Source: Arachnomyces sp. PD_36 (lineage: Eukaryota; Ascomycota; Eurotiomycetes; Onygenales; Arachnomycetaceae). From it: a DNA stretch of 64,000 nt. The stretch lies in contig JANTQE010000020.1 of NCBI GenBank assembly GCA_032988195.1, positions 434,001 through 498,000 on the forward strand, given 5' to 3'. Under the pieces are notes generated by a model. That model saw nothing but the letters and a program-made list of their open reading frames with translations, had not been told where the DNA came from and searched no databases. Below, one piece after another: positions 38,955 through 49,187 of the stretch; positions within the stretch are counted from its first letter, which is position 1, and the number at the start of each line of letters is the position of its first letter. A program made the position numbers and the translations under genes.

Positions 38955-40623
38955 TTAAGTTTCCCTGGCAGCAAATCTACCAAGAGCAGGACCCAGCTCC
39001 GCTTTCTGTTTGCGCAATTCCTCCTTGGCTTTAGAAGTCTGGGCCTTTCTAAAGGCCTCAGCCTTAAGCCTCTTCTCATCAATGACATTCGTGCGGCCTC
39101 GCTTCCGAATATACCTCCGCAGAGCACTGTTCCTCCCCTTCCCGCGATTCTTGAGCCTATCGACGGTATCCTCTTTCTTGGCATCGAGATCTCTTTCTTC
39201 CCGCCGTTGCTTATCGCTGATTAGATCTATGTTTCCGACAAAATCGGGATCAAGCGAGATCATCTCTGGTTGCAACTTGTTCAGAAGACCGCGTACTTCG
39301 GCTTCTTGCCTCTGTTTGGTGTTCTCGTATGGGTTCACTTCAAGAGCATCGAAGTTGGGTTCTCCACTGCCTGGTACGATCAAACTGGAGAAGCCCTTGT
39401 CGTGTGATGCTCCGAGGATATCTTCGTATGGACACCATTTCAGATCTTCCACACGCTTGCCTTCCCTTCCCCAGGACATGTATGGGCTTTGGACTTTTCC
39501 TTGGTCTGCTTTGGCAGCGTCGAAGAGGCCTCTCCATACACTGACCTGAGTTCCCCAGCCGACAGCCGTTAGGCCGCGGTCGCTGATGGCTACAGAAGAG
39601 CCTGGTTGGTGGACGGAGTATGAGTGGATTTCTTTAAACATGCGAATATCCCATACTGCCATTTTCATGTCCTGACCTGTCGATACCATGTAGCGACCCT
39701 GTCGGTCCACAGCGAGATCTCGCACAGGACCACGGTGTACCAGGGCCTTCACTAGGGCGGTTGTGGAGTTAGGTGACCAGAGGGTGACGGTTCCATTTTG
39801 GTGCCCAACATGTAGAATCGCGTTATGAGGGTTTTGGCACATCGAGGTTGGAGAACCTAGTCGGGTGGAATGCTCTGCGACGATCTGGCCGGTGGAGGTA
39901 TCCGTGTACTTTAGGTATCCGCTCATAGCCTAGTGTAGATGTTAGTATAGCTCAACGCCCGCCTTATCTTCAACATAAACTTACAACACTAGCAAGGAGG
40001 AAATGGTAAGGAAGGAATTCGAGACGAGTTGCTTCCACGTGCTTGTCGAGACAGTGCAACTCCACACCAGCTTGGTCGTAGATGTAGACATGTTTCTTCT
40101 GGGCCACCGCAAAGAACTGATCGTTATGCAACCACTTTGCGTCCCTCACGGTTTCCCCTAGTTGTAGTTCGCAGCCTAATTGGCCTCCGCGCCAGTCCAT
40201 TGTCGCAACATGCCCTTTCCGCCCAGCTAGGAGTAGCTTTCTCCCGTTCCTCGTATAGTCGCACTTGTATGGGCCCATATCTTCCAGCTTCAATTCAAAC
40301 CCCTTCTTCGCAGTTTCCACGGAAATATCCTTCTTGATATCATCCTGCCGGACCTTATACGTCTTCTCAAGCTCTCCTTCCGGCTCGAGGAATCCGCCCT
40401 CATTCTCGAGAAGGATTTCCGCGTCCTTAGCCTGGAGTGTAGCCTCCTTATATTTCGACTCGAGCGCTTTTAAATTGGTGCGAAGTTTCCGGTCTTTAAT
40501 ACTGCGAGTAGATATCTTCTTTCCTCGTCCATATTTTTTCTCGGCTTCCGTCAAGTACTGCTTTTCGGTGGCTTTCGCTGTCGGGGCTACTGGCCTTGAA
40601 GGCGCAGCCTTTTGAACTTCCAT
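38955..40623 (-). CDS. UTP7: U3 snoRNP / SSU processome WD40 protein Utp7
   Basis: Utp7 acts in the nucleolar small-subunit processome during 18S rRNA maturation. Two exons, 39985-40623 and 38955-39929, give 537 residues. The N-terminus (KKYGRGKKISTRSIKDRKLR) is basic, then WD40 repeats run from MGPYKCDYTRNGRKLLLAG to GLTAVGWGTQVSVWRG, with segments such as HVATMDWRGGQLGCELQL and HVGHQNGTVTLWSPN. The BING4-type C-terminal domain follows (WCPYEDILGASHDKGFSSLIVPGSG, NPYENTKQRQEAEV). The end is Lys/Arg-rich. The ATG at 40623 starts the conserved protein. An in-frame upstream ATG at 40734 would add a Ser-rich leader; see findings. Confidence 0.93.
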
Positions 40624-40969
40624 AGCTGTAGGATAAGCACGTAAGTGCTCCTCTGAAGCTGTAGAAAAGGAAGATGAGAAGAGTTGTAGATAAAGCGTTG
40701 AATTGGTGGTTCGTGAGGAGAGAGAAAGAGCCATCCACAACTTTTTTTTCTTTCCGCGATAAAAAATGCCAAGATTTCGCACTCGCTTGTTCAGCACAAG
40801 GTGAATATTTGCGACTCCGACAGAAAAATTATTGAGAACGAACGACGCATACTAGGAGGGATTTTACTGTGAGGTACAGCTGGGTTATACATTATCTACT
40901 GCTAGATCAGTTCTCACCGTCGCAACTCTGGCCCTCCCATACAGATTCAAGGGGTCAGGCAATCCCAGC
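40624..40969. promoter_or_regulatory. Bidirectional promoter, UTP7 / TSR1
   Basis: The 346 bases between two 40S ribosome-assembly genes. An AGAAAAATTATT run (about 40852-40863) resembles the RRPE element of ribosome-biogenesis promoters but is not a perfect match. No PAC box was found by eye. Confidence 0.6.
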
Positions 40970-43538
40970 ATGGCACCCGTAACCCACCACCACCGCAGCA
41001 CGACGAAGTCAGCGCAAAAGTCGTTCAAGTCCAAGCATGCGACCAAGGGCGCCATTAAGGAACTGTCAAAAGGTACGGCGAGTTTCCCAAAGCAGCCATA
41101 CTCATAGCGCAGCGCTCACCACTTTTACGTATCTGTAGGAAAAGCCGAACGAGCAGAGAGGGGCAGTCGCAAAACCCCCCACCAACAACTGATGTCGAAA
41201 CTCGACCGACGGAATCAAGCCCGCCAGAGGCAGCAGGTTAAGCATCAGGAAAAGATACAGGCGACGAGTATATTCGCGGGTCAAAATGGTGCTCCGAGGC
41301 ATATTGCGATCATTCCTCTTACCCCTGATGTGGATACGCAGCAAGCCATCCACCTCCTTAACGAGAGCGTCGAGGCCCCGGGCGATGTATCGCAAGGCGG
41401 GATCAGCCGAGTGCGCATCGAGCGGTTTAGACAGAATGTGATGTATATTCCTGCGAAGCGGGACTTGATCAGCGCATTGGATACATGCCGTCTGGCGGAT
41501 TTCGTGGTTCTTATCTTATCGGCGAAGGAGGAAGTAGACGAGACTGGGGAGTTGCTTCTTCGGTCGATTGAAGGGCAGGGTATATCAAATGTGCAGGCAG
41601 TTGTTCAGGTGTGTATATGCCCCATATTTCGGTTCCTTTTCCCTCAAATTATCCCGGGGATGCTAATTTCGTTCATTAAAGGGGTTGGATACAGTTGAGC
41701 CTGCGAAGAAGCGACCCCAAGTTACCTCCTCATTAAAATCTTTTATAACCCACTTCTTCCCTACGATAGAAAAAATACATACTCTTGATTCCCGACAAGA
41801 GTGTGCCAATGTTGTTCGAGGCCTATGCACAGCTACACCGAAAGGAATCCGTTGGCGCGATGAGCGAAGTTGGATGCTTATCGAAGATATAAAATGGCCA
41901 GAGGCTACTTCTGAGACGGAAAGCGAAGTAGTATTGACCGGAGTCGTCAGAGGAAAAGGGTTGAAAGCCGACAGGCTAGCTCATATCTCTGGCTGGGGCG
42001 ACTACCAAATTGACTCCGTGGTTGCGGCTCCACTGCCATCAACGAAGTCGAAGAAGGAAGATGCCATGCCTATTGATGCTTCTGGCACGCCAGAGGTACT
42101 AGAGACCCCCACGGAAGACCGTGACGACCTTGCTACTGTCTCTCCTGAAGACGTATTCATGGATGACGGCATTTCATTACCGGAGACAGAAAAGAAGGGG
42201 GTTCTCCTCGACGATCATCACTATTTCTCCGACGATAACTCTCACATACCGTCTGTCCCAAAGAAGCTCCCCAAAGGAACGTCGTCGTACCAAGCTGCCT
42301 GGTATTTGGATGACGTTTCTGATTCCGGTTCCGACATGGACGGGGATGAGATTGACCGAGACGGAGACCTAGCGATGGAGCCATCCGGCCCTGAGGACGG
42401 TGTGATGAACCCAGATAACCGGGATGCCATGACCGAAGGTGGCCCTTCCGAATATCCCCAATCTGAGATGTTCCTCGACCCGTCTCCAGAAGACGAAGCC
42501 CAACAACTACAAGAATACCGGGAGAGCCGCAAATCGGCCGCTGAAGAGGATCTCGAATTCCCCGACGAGATCGAACTCCACCCGAACGTGCTAGCCAGGG
42601 AGCGACTAGCAAGATATAGGGGTTTAAAGAGCCTCAAAACCAGCCACTGGGAAACTGATGAAGACAAAGCCCACGAACCCGAGGACTGGCGACGACTCCT
42701 CCAAGTCCCCGACTACAGGGGAATGAAGAACAGAGTCATCCGCGAAGCCCTCGTCGGAGGTGTCAAACCAGGCACCCGCGTCGAAGTACACCTCAAAGGC
42801 GTCCCATCCTCTCTCCGCCAACAATCTAATCAACCCCTCTCCCTCTTCTCCCTCCTCCGACACGAACACAAACACACCGTCGTAAACATCAACATGACCC
42901 TAAACTCCTCCATAGAAACCCCCTTAAAATCAAAAGACGAACTAATCATCCAATGCGGTCCCCGCCGTCTAATCATCAACCCCGTCTTCTCCTCCTCAGG
43001 GACAACCCCAAACAACGTCCACAAATTCGACAGATATCTGCACCCAGGCCGAAACGCAATGGCCTCCTTCATCGGCCCCGTAACATGGGGTTCCATCCCC
43101 GTCCTCGTCTTCCAGAACAAAAAACCCACAACTGAAGACGGCGAAGCCTCCGACCCAGACGCAATGACCGAATCCACCGAAGTCCCCGAAACCTCCACCT
43201 CCACCCCGCAACTAATCGCCACCGGCACCACAGTCGCACCAGACCACTCCCGCGTCGTCGCCAAACGCGTAATCCTCACAGGCCACCCTTACAAAATTCA
43301 CAAGAAGCTCGTAACGATCCGTTACATGTTCTTCAACTCTGAGGATGTGAATTGGTTCAAGGCGTTGCAGCTGTGGACGAAGAGGGGGAGGAGTGGGTTT
43401 ATCAAGGAGAGTTTGGGGACGCATGGGTATTTTAAGGCGACGTTTGATGCGAAGATTAATCCGCAGGATGCGGTGGGCGTTAGTTTGTATAAGAGGGTGT
43501 TTCCGAGGAGGGCGAGGGAGTGGAAGGCTGAGGTTTGA
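40970..43538 (+). CDS. TSR1: 40S ribosome assembly factor Tsr1
   Basis: Tsr1 is a GTPase-like factor that binds pre-40S particles and blocks premature joining. Three exons (40970-41072, 41139-41608, 41682-43538) give 2430 bases and 809 residues. The Lys-rich N-terminus (HHHRSTTKSAQKSFKSKHATKG) is diagnostic for the Bms1/Tsr1 family. The degenerate G-domain and AARP2CN region follow (RHIAIIPLTPDVD, DFVVLILSAKEEVD, RWRDERSWMLIEDIKW). An acidic insertion is at bases ~42050-42560. The C-terminal DUF663 part contains YRGMKNRVIREALVGGVKPGTRV in short conserved blocks and HGYFKATFDAKINPQD. It lacks the P-loop of Bms1, as expected for Tsr1. Confidence 0.95.
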
Positions 43539-43852
43539 GGTTGGGATGGGGCGGATTTTTCTTTTCATTTTGTCTGGTATTGGTTTTTGGGGTCTGGGGG
43601 AAATGGAAAAGATGGGATGGCATGGTGGATGGGTTGGTAGGATCGGGTATGATAATGAGAATATGAAACTAAAATGAGGTAGAATAGACAATCTAAAGCA
43701 ATTTCCTTTTAATCGAATTGTTGGATATCAAATTCGTAGGTACTCATTCTACCTCATCATATCTCTCGCTAAGAAACAACCGAAAAGGGGTAATCAATCG
43801 CATCTCAGTAATATCTAGACGAAACCACAAGTATAAACGACATCTAAACCCT
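43539..43852. other. Convergent intergenic region, TSR1 3' / DUF726 3'
   Basis: The interval contains short 3' UTRs. No ORF or repeat of interest. Confidence 0.5.
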
Positions 43853-46012
43853 CTAACCAACAGGCCTCTCCTTCCTAGCCAACGGCTTCCTCTCAACCTG
43901 CTTCTCACCACCCTCAAGCTTCATCTTCTCCATCTCCCGATTCATCATCTTCCTCCTCGTCCTCTGCTCAACCTGCTTCTCAAGCCTAACCGCCTCACTC
44001 CTCTCACTATCTTCAGGACCAGCCCGTCCTTCTTCCGTAAGGTCAGCTTTATGCCTCTGTTCCTCATGCTGCGCACGCTCTCTCTCCTCTTCTTCATCTC
44101 TGATTCGTAGGGCTCGCTCTTCCCTTCGGACCTCGCTGAGGTCGATGTCTTGGAAGCCGATGTTTAGTAGGATGGTGCCAATTAGGTATCTGTAGCGTAG
44201 ATGGCCGCTGATGAGGCTGCTGACGTCTATGCTTTCTACGCCGGGGATGCCTTCTATATCTTGGAGTCCCGCGACGCCGAGCTGGATGCTACTTGTTCGG
44301 TAGAGGAATTTGAGGATTGTGTCGTTTTCGGAGTAGACATTTACGAGACGACCGCTGACAACGGTGCGCATCATGCGCCAGTGGTGGGTGGAGGATGGGG
44401 TGGGGGCACCCATAAGGATGGCGGTTTCGACTAGCCCGTAGGCTCGTCTTCGGGCGAGACTGCGCAGGCAGGAGAAAATAACTCGTGCGCCGAGAGAGTA
44501 TCCAATGAGTGTGACTGGTCTTTCACCTTGAGCTTTGTTTATCAAGGCATCGGCGAGGACCTCTCCAGCCTTGTCTGCTCGGGATTTGGCTACGCTGAAC
44601 GGGTTATCGACGATGCGAGATATCTGGAGTAGGCCAAATGGTAGAGCAACAGCACTCATCAGTTGGGCCAGGATGGTCTTGGATAAAACCTCCTTTCCAG
44701 CTACCCAGGCCGCGCTAGTGACAAGGGCTGTCATGGCATTTCCAAGCCTCATCAAAGCTTCAAGTTCCCATCGAAGAGCGAACACTTCGGAGTCTTGCCC
44801 AATGACCTTCCAGGGGACAACGACGTCGTCCTCTTCAGTCAACCATCCGCTGATACCAATTGTTACCCTGAGCCGACGGTCTTGCTGTGCTGCTTCGGCA
44901 TCGTTCCGGAAGGTGGTACGAGACCCATTGTTGGGGATGAAAGCAAAGTCTTCGACCTCTCGTGCATATTGATCCATCATTTTACCCGTCATTCGGCCAC
45001 CATAAGCACCAAATATCCCACCAATTATGACACCACTGCCAGCGACGGTTCCAAGTAAACCGGCTGCGGCAGTAGCACCAAGACCAAGCCCGCCCATGAC
45101 GGTTCCTATACCAGCAGCGATCAATGGAGCGGCTAAGCCTCCAGTGACCCCGATGAGAACCGCTCCTCCCACTGATGCGAGACCGACTTTCCATTTTCTA
45201 GCCATGCTGCTCTGCTCCACTTTCTTTTTGGTTTCTTCGTCGCCAGACATCTCCTTCGCAGCTTCTAGTAGGCCTCGAGCAACTTTAATCTCATCGTCAA
45301 CCAGCATTTTCATAGACAAGCCAAGGCTGGAAGCTATATTGAGGAGCAGAACGCGTGAATGTGCACTATAGTGCTCCAGGCTCAGGAGTAGCAAAAGAAG
45401 TGAGTGAAGAATTAACATTTTCGTCTCTATTGGGAGTTGAGAAAGGGGGGTATCCGTCGGGTGATAAAAATAGCGTAGTGTCCTAGAATCATTTTCCAAC
45501 TGTTCAGGGCTCGGGACTGCGTCCGACGAACTTTTGCCCTGGCCAGTGTCTTTTTGTGATTCGCTCTCACCCTGTTGCTTCTCAGTCTCCTCCTTATTTA
45601 CCGCCTCCCCGACACGAAGAATAACTGAATCCCTCCATTCGTTGAAGTATCTGAGAGCCTCTGCTTCTGCCTTCACTTCCCTTAGGCTCGACGCCGATGC
45701 CTCCCTTGGACGCATGCCTGGCCGGTTTTCTCCATTGTCAAGTGGTGAGGCGTCTGCCTCTGCCCGAGATGGCTCTCTGTTTTCGCCTTGGGAGTTTTCC
45801 TTGTCCTTCGCCCGTTGTTCGTCGAGAGCTGCGGTCGATGCGTCGAAATTATCGCTGATAACCTTCCGCATCGACTCCGTTATATCGGATATAAGTAGCG
45901 TTAGGTCTCCACGTGCCTGTCTGTCCAAGAACGAGGCTAAACCCTGACTCTCCTCCCCTTGTTTGGAGGATTGTTGCTTCGTAGAAACATGGTCGTTCGG
46001 TCGTCTCGACAT
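43853..46012 (-). CDS. DUF726 / TMCO4-family membrane-associated alpha/beta hydrolase
   Basis: Single exon, 719 residues from MSRRPND (46012); a longer in-frame reading to 46120 lacks a good context. The N-terminal half is disordered and acidic. A glycine-rich hydrophobic hairpin follows (VGGAVLIGVTGGLAAPLI, then a run of Ala/Gly to GAYGGRMTGKMM), typical of the family. The hydrolase part includes ISGWLTEEDDVVVPWK, and the nucleophile elbow GYSLG (Ser near residue 506), then VETAILMGAPTPSS and RLVNVYSENDTIL with a probable acid residue. The C-terminus is a charged coiled coil (RREERALRIRDEEEERER). The yeast relative is Mil1, linked to AP-1 vesicles; the enzyme activity is unproven. Confidence 0.85.
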   Translation of the reverse strand: MSRRPNDHVSTKQQSSKQGEESQGLASFLDRQARGDLTLLISDITESMRKVISDNFDASTAALDEQRAKDKENSQGENREPSRAEADASPLDNGENRPGMRPREASASSLREVKAEAEALRYFNEWRDSVILRVGEAVNKEETEKQQGESESQKDTGQGKSSSDAVPSPEQLENDSRTLRYFYHPTDTPLSQLPIETKMLILHSLLLLLLSLEHYSAHSRVLLLNIASSLGLSMKMLVDDEIKVARGLLEAAKEMSGDEETKKKVEQSSMARKWKVGLASVGGAVLIGVTGGLAAPLIAAGIGTVMGGLGLGATAAAGLLGTVAGSGVIIGGIFGAYGGRMTGKMMDQYAREVEDFAFIPNNGSRTTFRNDAEAAQQDRRLRVTIGISGWLTEEDDVVVPWKVIGQDSEVFALRWELEALMRLGNAMTALVTSAAWVAGKEVLSKTILAQLMSAVALPFGLLQISRIVDNPFSVAKSRADKAGEVLADALINKAQGERPVTLIGYSLGARVIFSCLRSLARRRAYGLVETAILMGAPTPSSTHHWRMMRTVVSGRLVNVYSENDTILKFLYRTSSIQLGVAGLQDIEGIPGVESIDVSSLISGHLRYRYLIGTILLNIGFQDIDLSEVRREERALRIRDEEEERERAQHEEQRHKADLTEEGRAGPEDSERSEAVRLEKQVEQRTRRKMMNREMEKMKLEGGEKQVERKPLARKERPVG

Positions 46013-46367
46013 GAAGTAGGAGTAGGAAAGGAAATCGAAGCGGCTGCAAAGCTTTGCTTTAACGAGAGAGTGTACAGCCAGGTAGGTAAGCTGAAATTTC
46101 CACAGCAAGAGTGTCCTCAATTGACCAAATTTGCTGAATGAAAGACAGCGGGACAGAAAGTGAGACTCCGTTTGTCGATGGATTCAGGCGGCTGTGTTTG
46201 AAGGAGATGATGACGTAGGGTCACGTGCCACTGATTTCAGGATTCGAGGAAGTAAGGGGCATGGAAGGAGAGAAGAGAAGGCGCTTGAGGGGAGCAGGAA
46301 GAAAGAGAAGGGCAGTAGGTCAGTCTTATGGAGGCTTCGCATCCTCCTACAAAAGACAGCCTCAACC
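46013..46367. promoter_or_regulatory. Upstream region of the DUF726 gene
   Basis: This is one of only two same-strand junctions in the window. It holds a TCACGTG motif at 46221-46227. No gene was found. Confidence 0.45.
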
Positions 46368-46943
46368 CTAGCCAGATTTTACCACAAAATATTTCCCCAT
46401 GACTTTGGACGCTGAGCCCAGAGCGTTTCCGTCCCAGATCCCTTCATCCGGAACGTGAGTCTTTTCGCTTGGAGTCCGTTCGATTCTCTTATTTCTACCC
46501 ACTACACGTTCCTTCGCCAATGCTTCCTTCAGATCGCTAAGGTGGATTGTATTTTCCTCGTGTGCCTCGGCGCTTTCGTCGCAAATTCTCCGCAGAGGGA
46601 CCACGTCAGTTGTGTCAATGCTTTGCACCTCCTTGACGAAATGGATCTGAGACTCGAGAGTCTTTAGCATCTCGTCCTCTTCGGCCTTGTTGGAGGGTTG
46701 TGGGAGAGCGGAAAGGCGGAGTAGATGGTGGAGTTGTTTGGGGGTTATCGTAGGTGTCTTTGGTTGCTTGGTAGCGTCTGGGACGAGTGACTTCACGGAC
46801 CAGCTGGGCTCTGAGAGACAAGACTCAATTGGATCCTTTTCCGTGCTCGATGAATGCGTATGGCGAAACTGGGTAAAGACTCGTGCTTGCGCGCGAGATC
46901 TGGAGAGCTTGAGAAGCTGGTACGGGAGTGGTCGTAAAGCCAT
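46368..46943 (-). CDS. Mitochondrial glutamyl-tRNA(Gln) amidotransferase subunit C
   Basis: Single exon, 191 residues. GatC stabilises the GatA-GatB enzyme, which turns mischarged Glu-tRNA(Gln) into Gln-tRNA(Gln) in mitochondria. The first ~30 residues are a basic presequence (MALRPLPYQLLKLSRSRAQAR). The GatC region is at ~65-120: LHHLLRLSALPQPSNKAEED, TLESQIHFVKEVQSIDTTDVVPLRRI. The C-terminus ends with MGKYFVVKSG, similar to the conserved FxVP-type tail of fungal GatC. Longer than bacterial GatC (~100 residues) because of the presequence and an N-terminal insertion. It is head to head with SEC17. Confidence 0.85.
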   Translation of the reverse strand: MALRPLPYQLLKLSRSRAQARVFTQFRHTHSSSTEKDPIESCLSEPSWSVKSLVPDATKQPKTPTITPKQLHHLLRLSALPQPSNKAEEDEMLKTLESQIHFVKEVQSIDTTDVVPLRRICDESAEAHEENTIHLSDLKEALAKERVVGRNKRIERTPSEKTHVPDEGIWDGNALGSASKVMGKYFVVKSG

Positions 46944-47360
46944 TGTAAATGTAGCGGGAGTCAGCTAAACAATGGCCTAGAATCCAACGAGTTTGTATTC
47001 TCTGGGGTCTGGAGGATTTGAATAAAATTCAAATGAGTGAAAACAATGCTCTTGCGAAGATGTCGTGAATCAAGAAGTGAAAGGAAAGCTGAAGGTTTTC
47101 CTTGTGAAGCTCAAACCAAAATTTAGGGCTGATCTCCTTAGCGTGTTCGGTGGTTCTGGCTGACGCAAAAGGCGAGATGCCGATACGTCTATCAACCCCC
47201 CACCACCTACAGAGTGAGAACAAGACAGATCAACGGACTGCAGCCTACGACTTTGAGGAAGCTATACACTGTACCTGATCGCCTATATAGCTGGATAATA
47301 TACCTTCCTCTTACTTCGGTGAATTTATTGCCAGGAAAGCCTACAACCACTACCGCAACC
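46944..47360. promoter_or_regulatory. Bidirectional promoter, GatC / SEC17
   Basis: 417 bases between start codons; no convincing ORF and no specific site identified. Confidence 0.5.
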
Positions 47361-48500
47361 ATGGCACAAGACCCCCGCGTTCTGCTACAGAAGGTATAGC
47401 TATCCGCCTACCCCCTAGTAAATGGCTGTTAACAAAGTCACTACAGGCAGACAAAGCCCTCCAGGGCGCATCTGGAGGTTTCAGCATGTTCGGCGGACGG
47501 ACAGAGAAGTACGAGAACGCCGCAGATCTATATACCCAAGCAGCGAACGCTTTCCGGGTGCAAAAGCAGAGTAAGATCGCCTAGCTATTGAAGAGAGGCT
47601 TAAAATTCAAGGCAGGGCAGGAGAGCTAACACTTCGATACAGCTAAGGAAGCCGGGCAAGCCTTCGAGCGGGCAGCAGCTATTCAGACCAAGAACCTCAA
47701 CGAACCAGATGATGCCGCGAACACCATGACCGAAGCGTTTAAGGTATATCGCAAATCGGATCCTGAGGATGCTGCTCGTGTCCTCTCGGTGGCTATTCAG
47801 CACTACATTTCGAAGGGAAATTTCAGACGGGCTGCGACTCATCAACAGAATTTGGCGGAGGTATACGAAGTCGAGATTGGGGATGAGACTAAGGCTCTAG
47901 AGGCTTATGAGAAGGCTGCGGAATGGTTTGAGGGTGATAACGCTGAAGCGTAAGACGATATTCCGTGCTTCATATTTTGAAGGAAGGAAGAAAGTGCTGA
48001 CGAACGATGGCAGACTTGCGAATAAGCATTATTTGAAGGTTGCCGATTTGGCTGCCATCAAGGGAGATTACTACAAGGCCACAGAGTTCTACGAACGAGT
48101 GGCCAAATCATCAGTCAACAACCACCTAATGAAGTGGTCTGTGAAGGATTATTTCCTCAAGGCTGGTATCTGCCATCTTGCTACGAATGTGAGTTACCCT
48201 TCCTTTCCCCCCTGCGCTTGTCAAGTTCTCCAAACACTAAGACAGACCCAAAACCACCAGGACCTCGTCGCAACCAACCGCGCCATCGAAAGCTACCGAG
48301 ACCTCGACAACACCTTCGCCTCCACAAGAGAACACCAACTCCTCGTCGACCTAACCGGAACAGTCGAGGAAGGCGACCAGGAGGCCTTCGCAGACAAGCT
48401 ATTCCAATACGACCAACTCAGCAAACTGGACAAGTGGAAGACAACCATCCTACTCCGTATCAAGAGCAGTATTGAGGAGAAGGGAGAGGATTTCTCATAG
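47361..48500 (+). CDS. SEC17: Alpha-SNAP, vesicular fusion protein Sec17
   Basis: Sec17 recruits the NSF ATPase Sec18 to SNARE complexes and so drives their disassembly after membrane fusion. Five exons (47361-47393, 47447-47570, 47643-47949, 48014-48188, 48261-48500) join to 879 bases, 292 residues, exactly the family size. The protein is a TPR-like helical array: GGRTEKYENAADLYTQAANAF, EAGQAFERAAAIQ, RVLSVAIQHYISKGNFRRAA, YEKAAEWFEGDNAEALANK. It closes with the conserved LFQYDQLSKLDKWKTTILLRIK, which contacts and stimulates NSF. The frame is preserved at all joins. Confidence 0.96.
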
Positions 48501-49187
48501 GCTGTTGTCCCCTTTTTCAGGTCTCACTTCCTTTGCGTATGTTTTTTTTGTCTCGTCACGGTCTATGGGAGGGCGTCTACCAGCTTCTTTTTGGCCATGA
48601 ATAACGACCGCTTGACCCTCCTTCTTACCCTCCCCCCCTCCACCCACCTCCTAGGAGTGAATGTGTATAACGAATGGCTCCTACTTGCTCACTCTACGTG
48701 CGTACGAAAGAGCTTTGAATATTATTGGATAGTTCACCGATAGAATGCATATTCCAGTGCCTTGTTCCTTTTTTTCAGTGAATGTGAATTCAACTATCTA
48801 GGTACCTACTCTACAAAGTATACCTCCAAATATCAGACCAAGAATCAAACAACATAAATCAGTCAATTTAAACACAACCAGACAAACAGACGCTTTCATC
48901 CATATCCCAACCTCTTTAACAAGGAGGGCCAATGCTAACATGCAAAACATAATGAAAAGGAAAGACAAAAAACTCATATCAAACTTGATAAGGCAGAACT
49001 CCTGCGGTGCCGAAAAAGATAAGTGTAGACGCCTTGGTGCAATCAATAATCAAATAATCAATTAAACCAGAACGAAATGCCGAAAAAAGATCATCACTCC
49101 AACATGAACGGGATAGTTGTGCTCCAAATAGGTATAATATAAGAGAACTGGAAAGGTGTTAGCAAGAGAAGTAGGTGATATACTCAC
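48501..49187. other. Convergent intergenic region, SEC17 3' / four-TM protein 3'
   Basis: T-rich 3' UTR sequence followed by AT-rich sequence. Only short ORFs on either strand. Confidence 0.5.
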
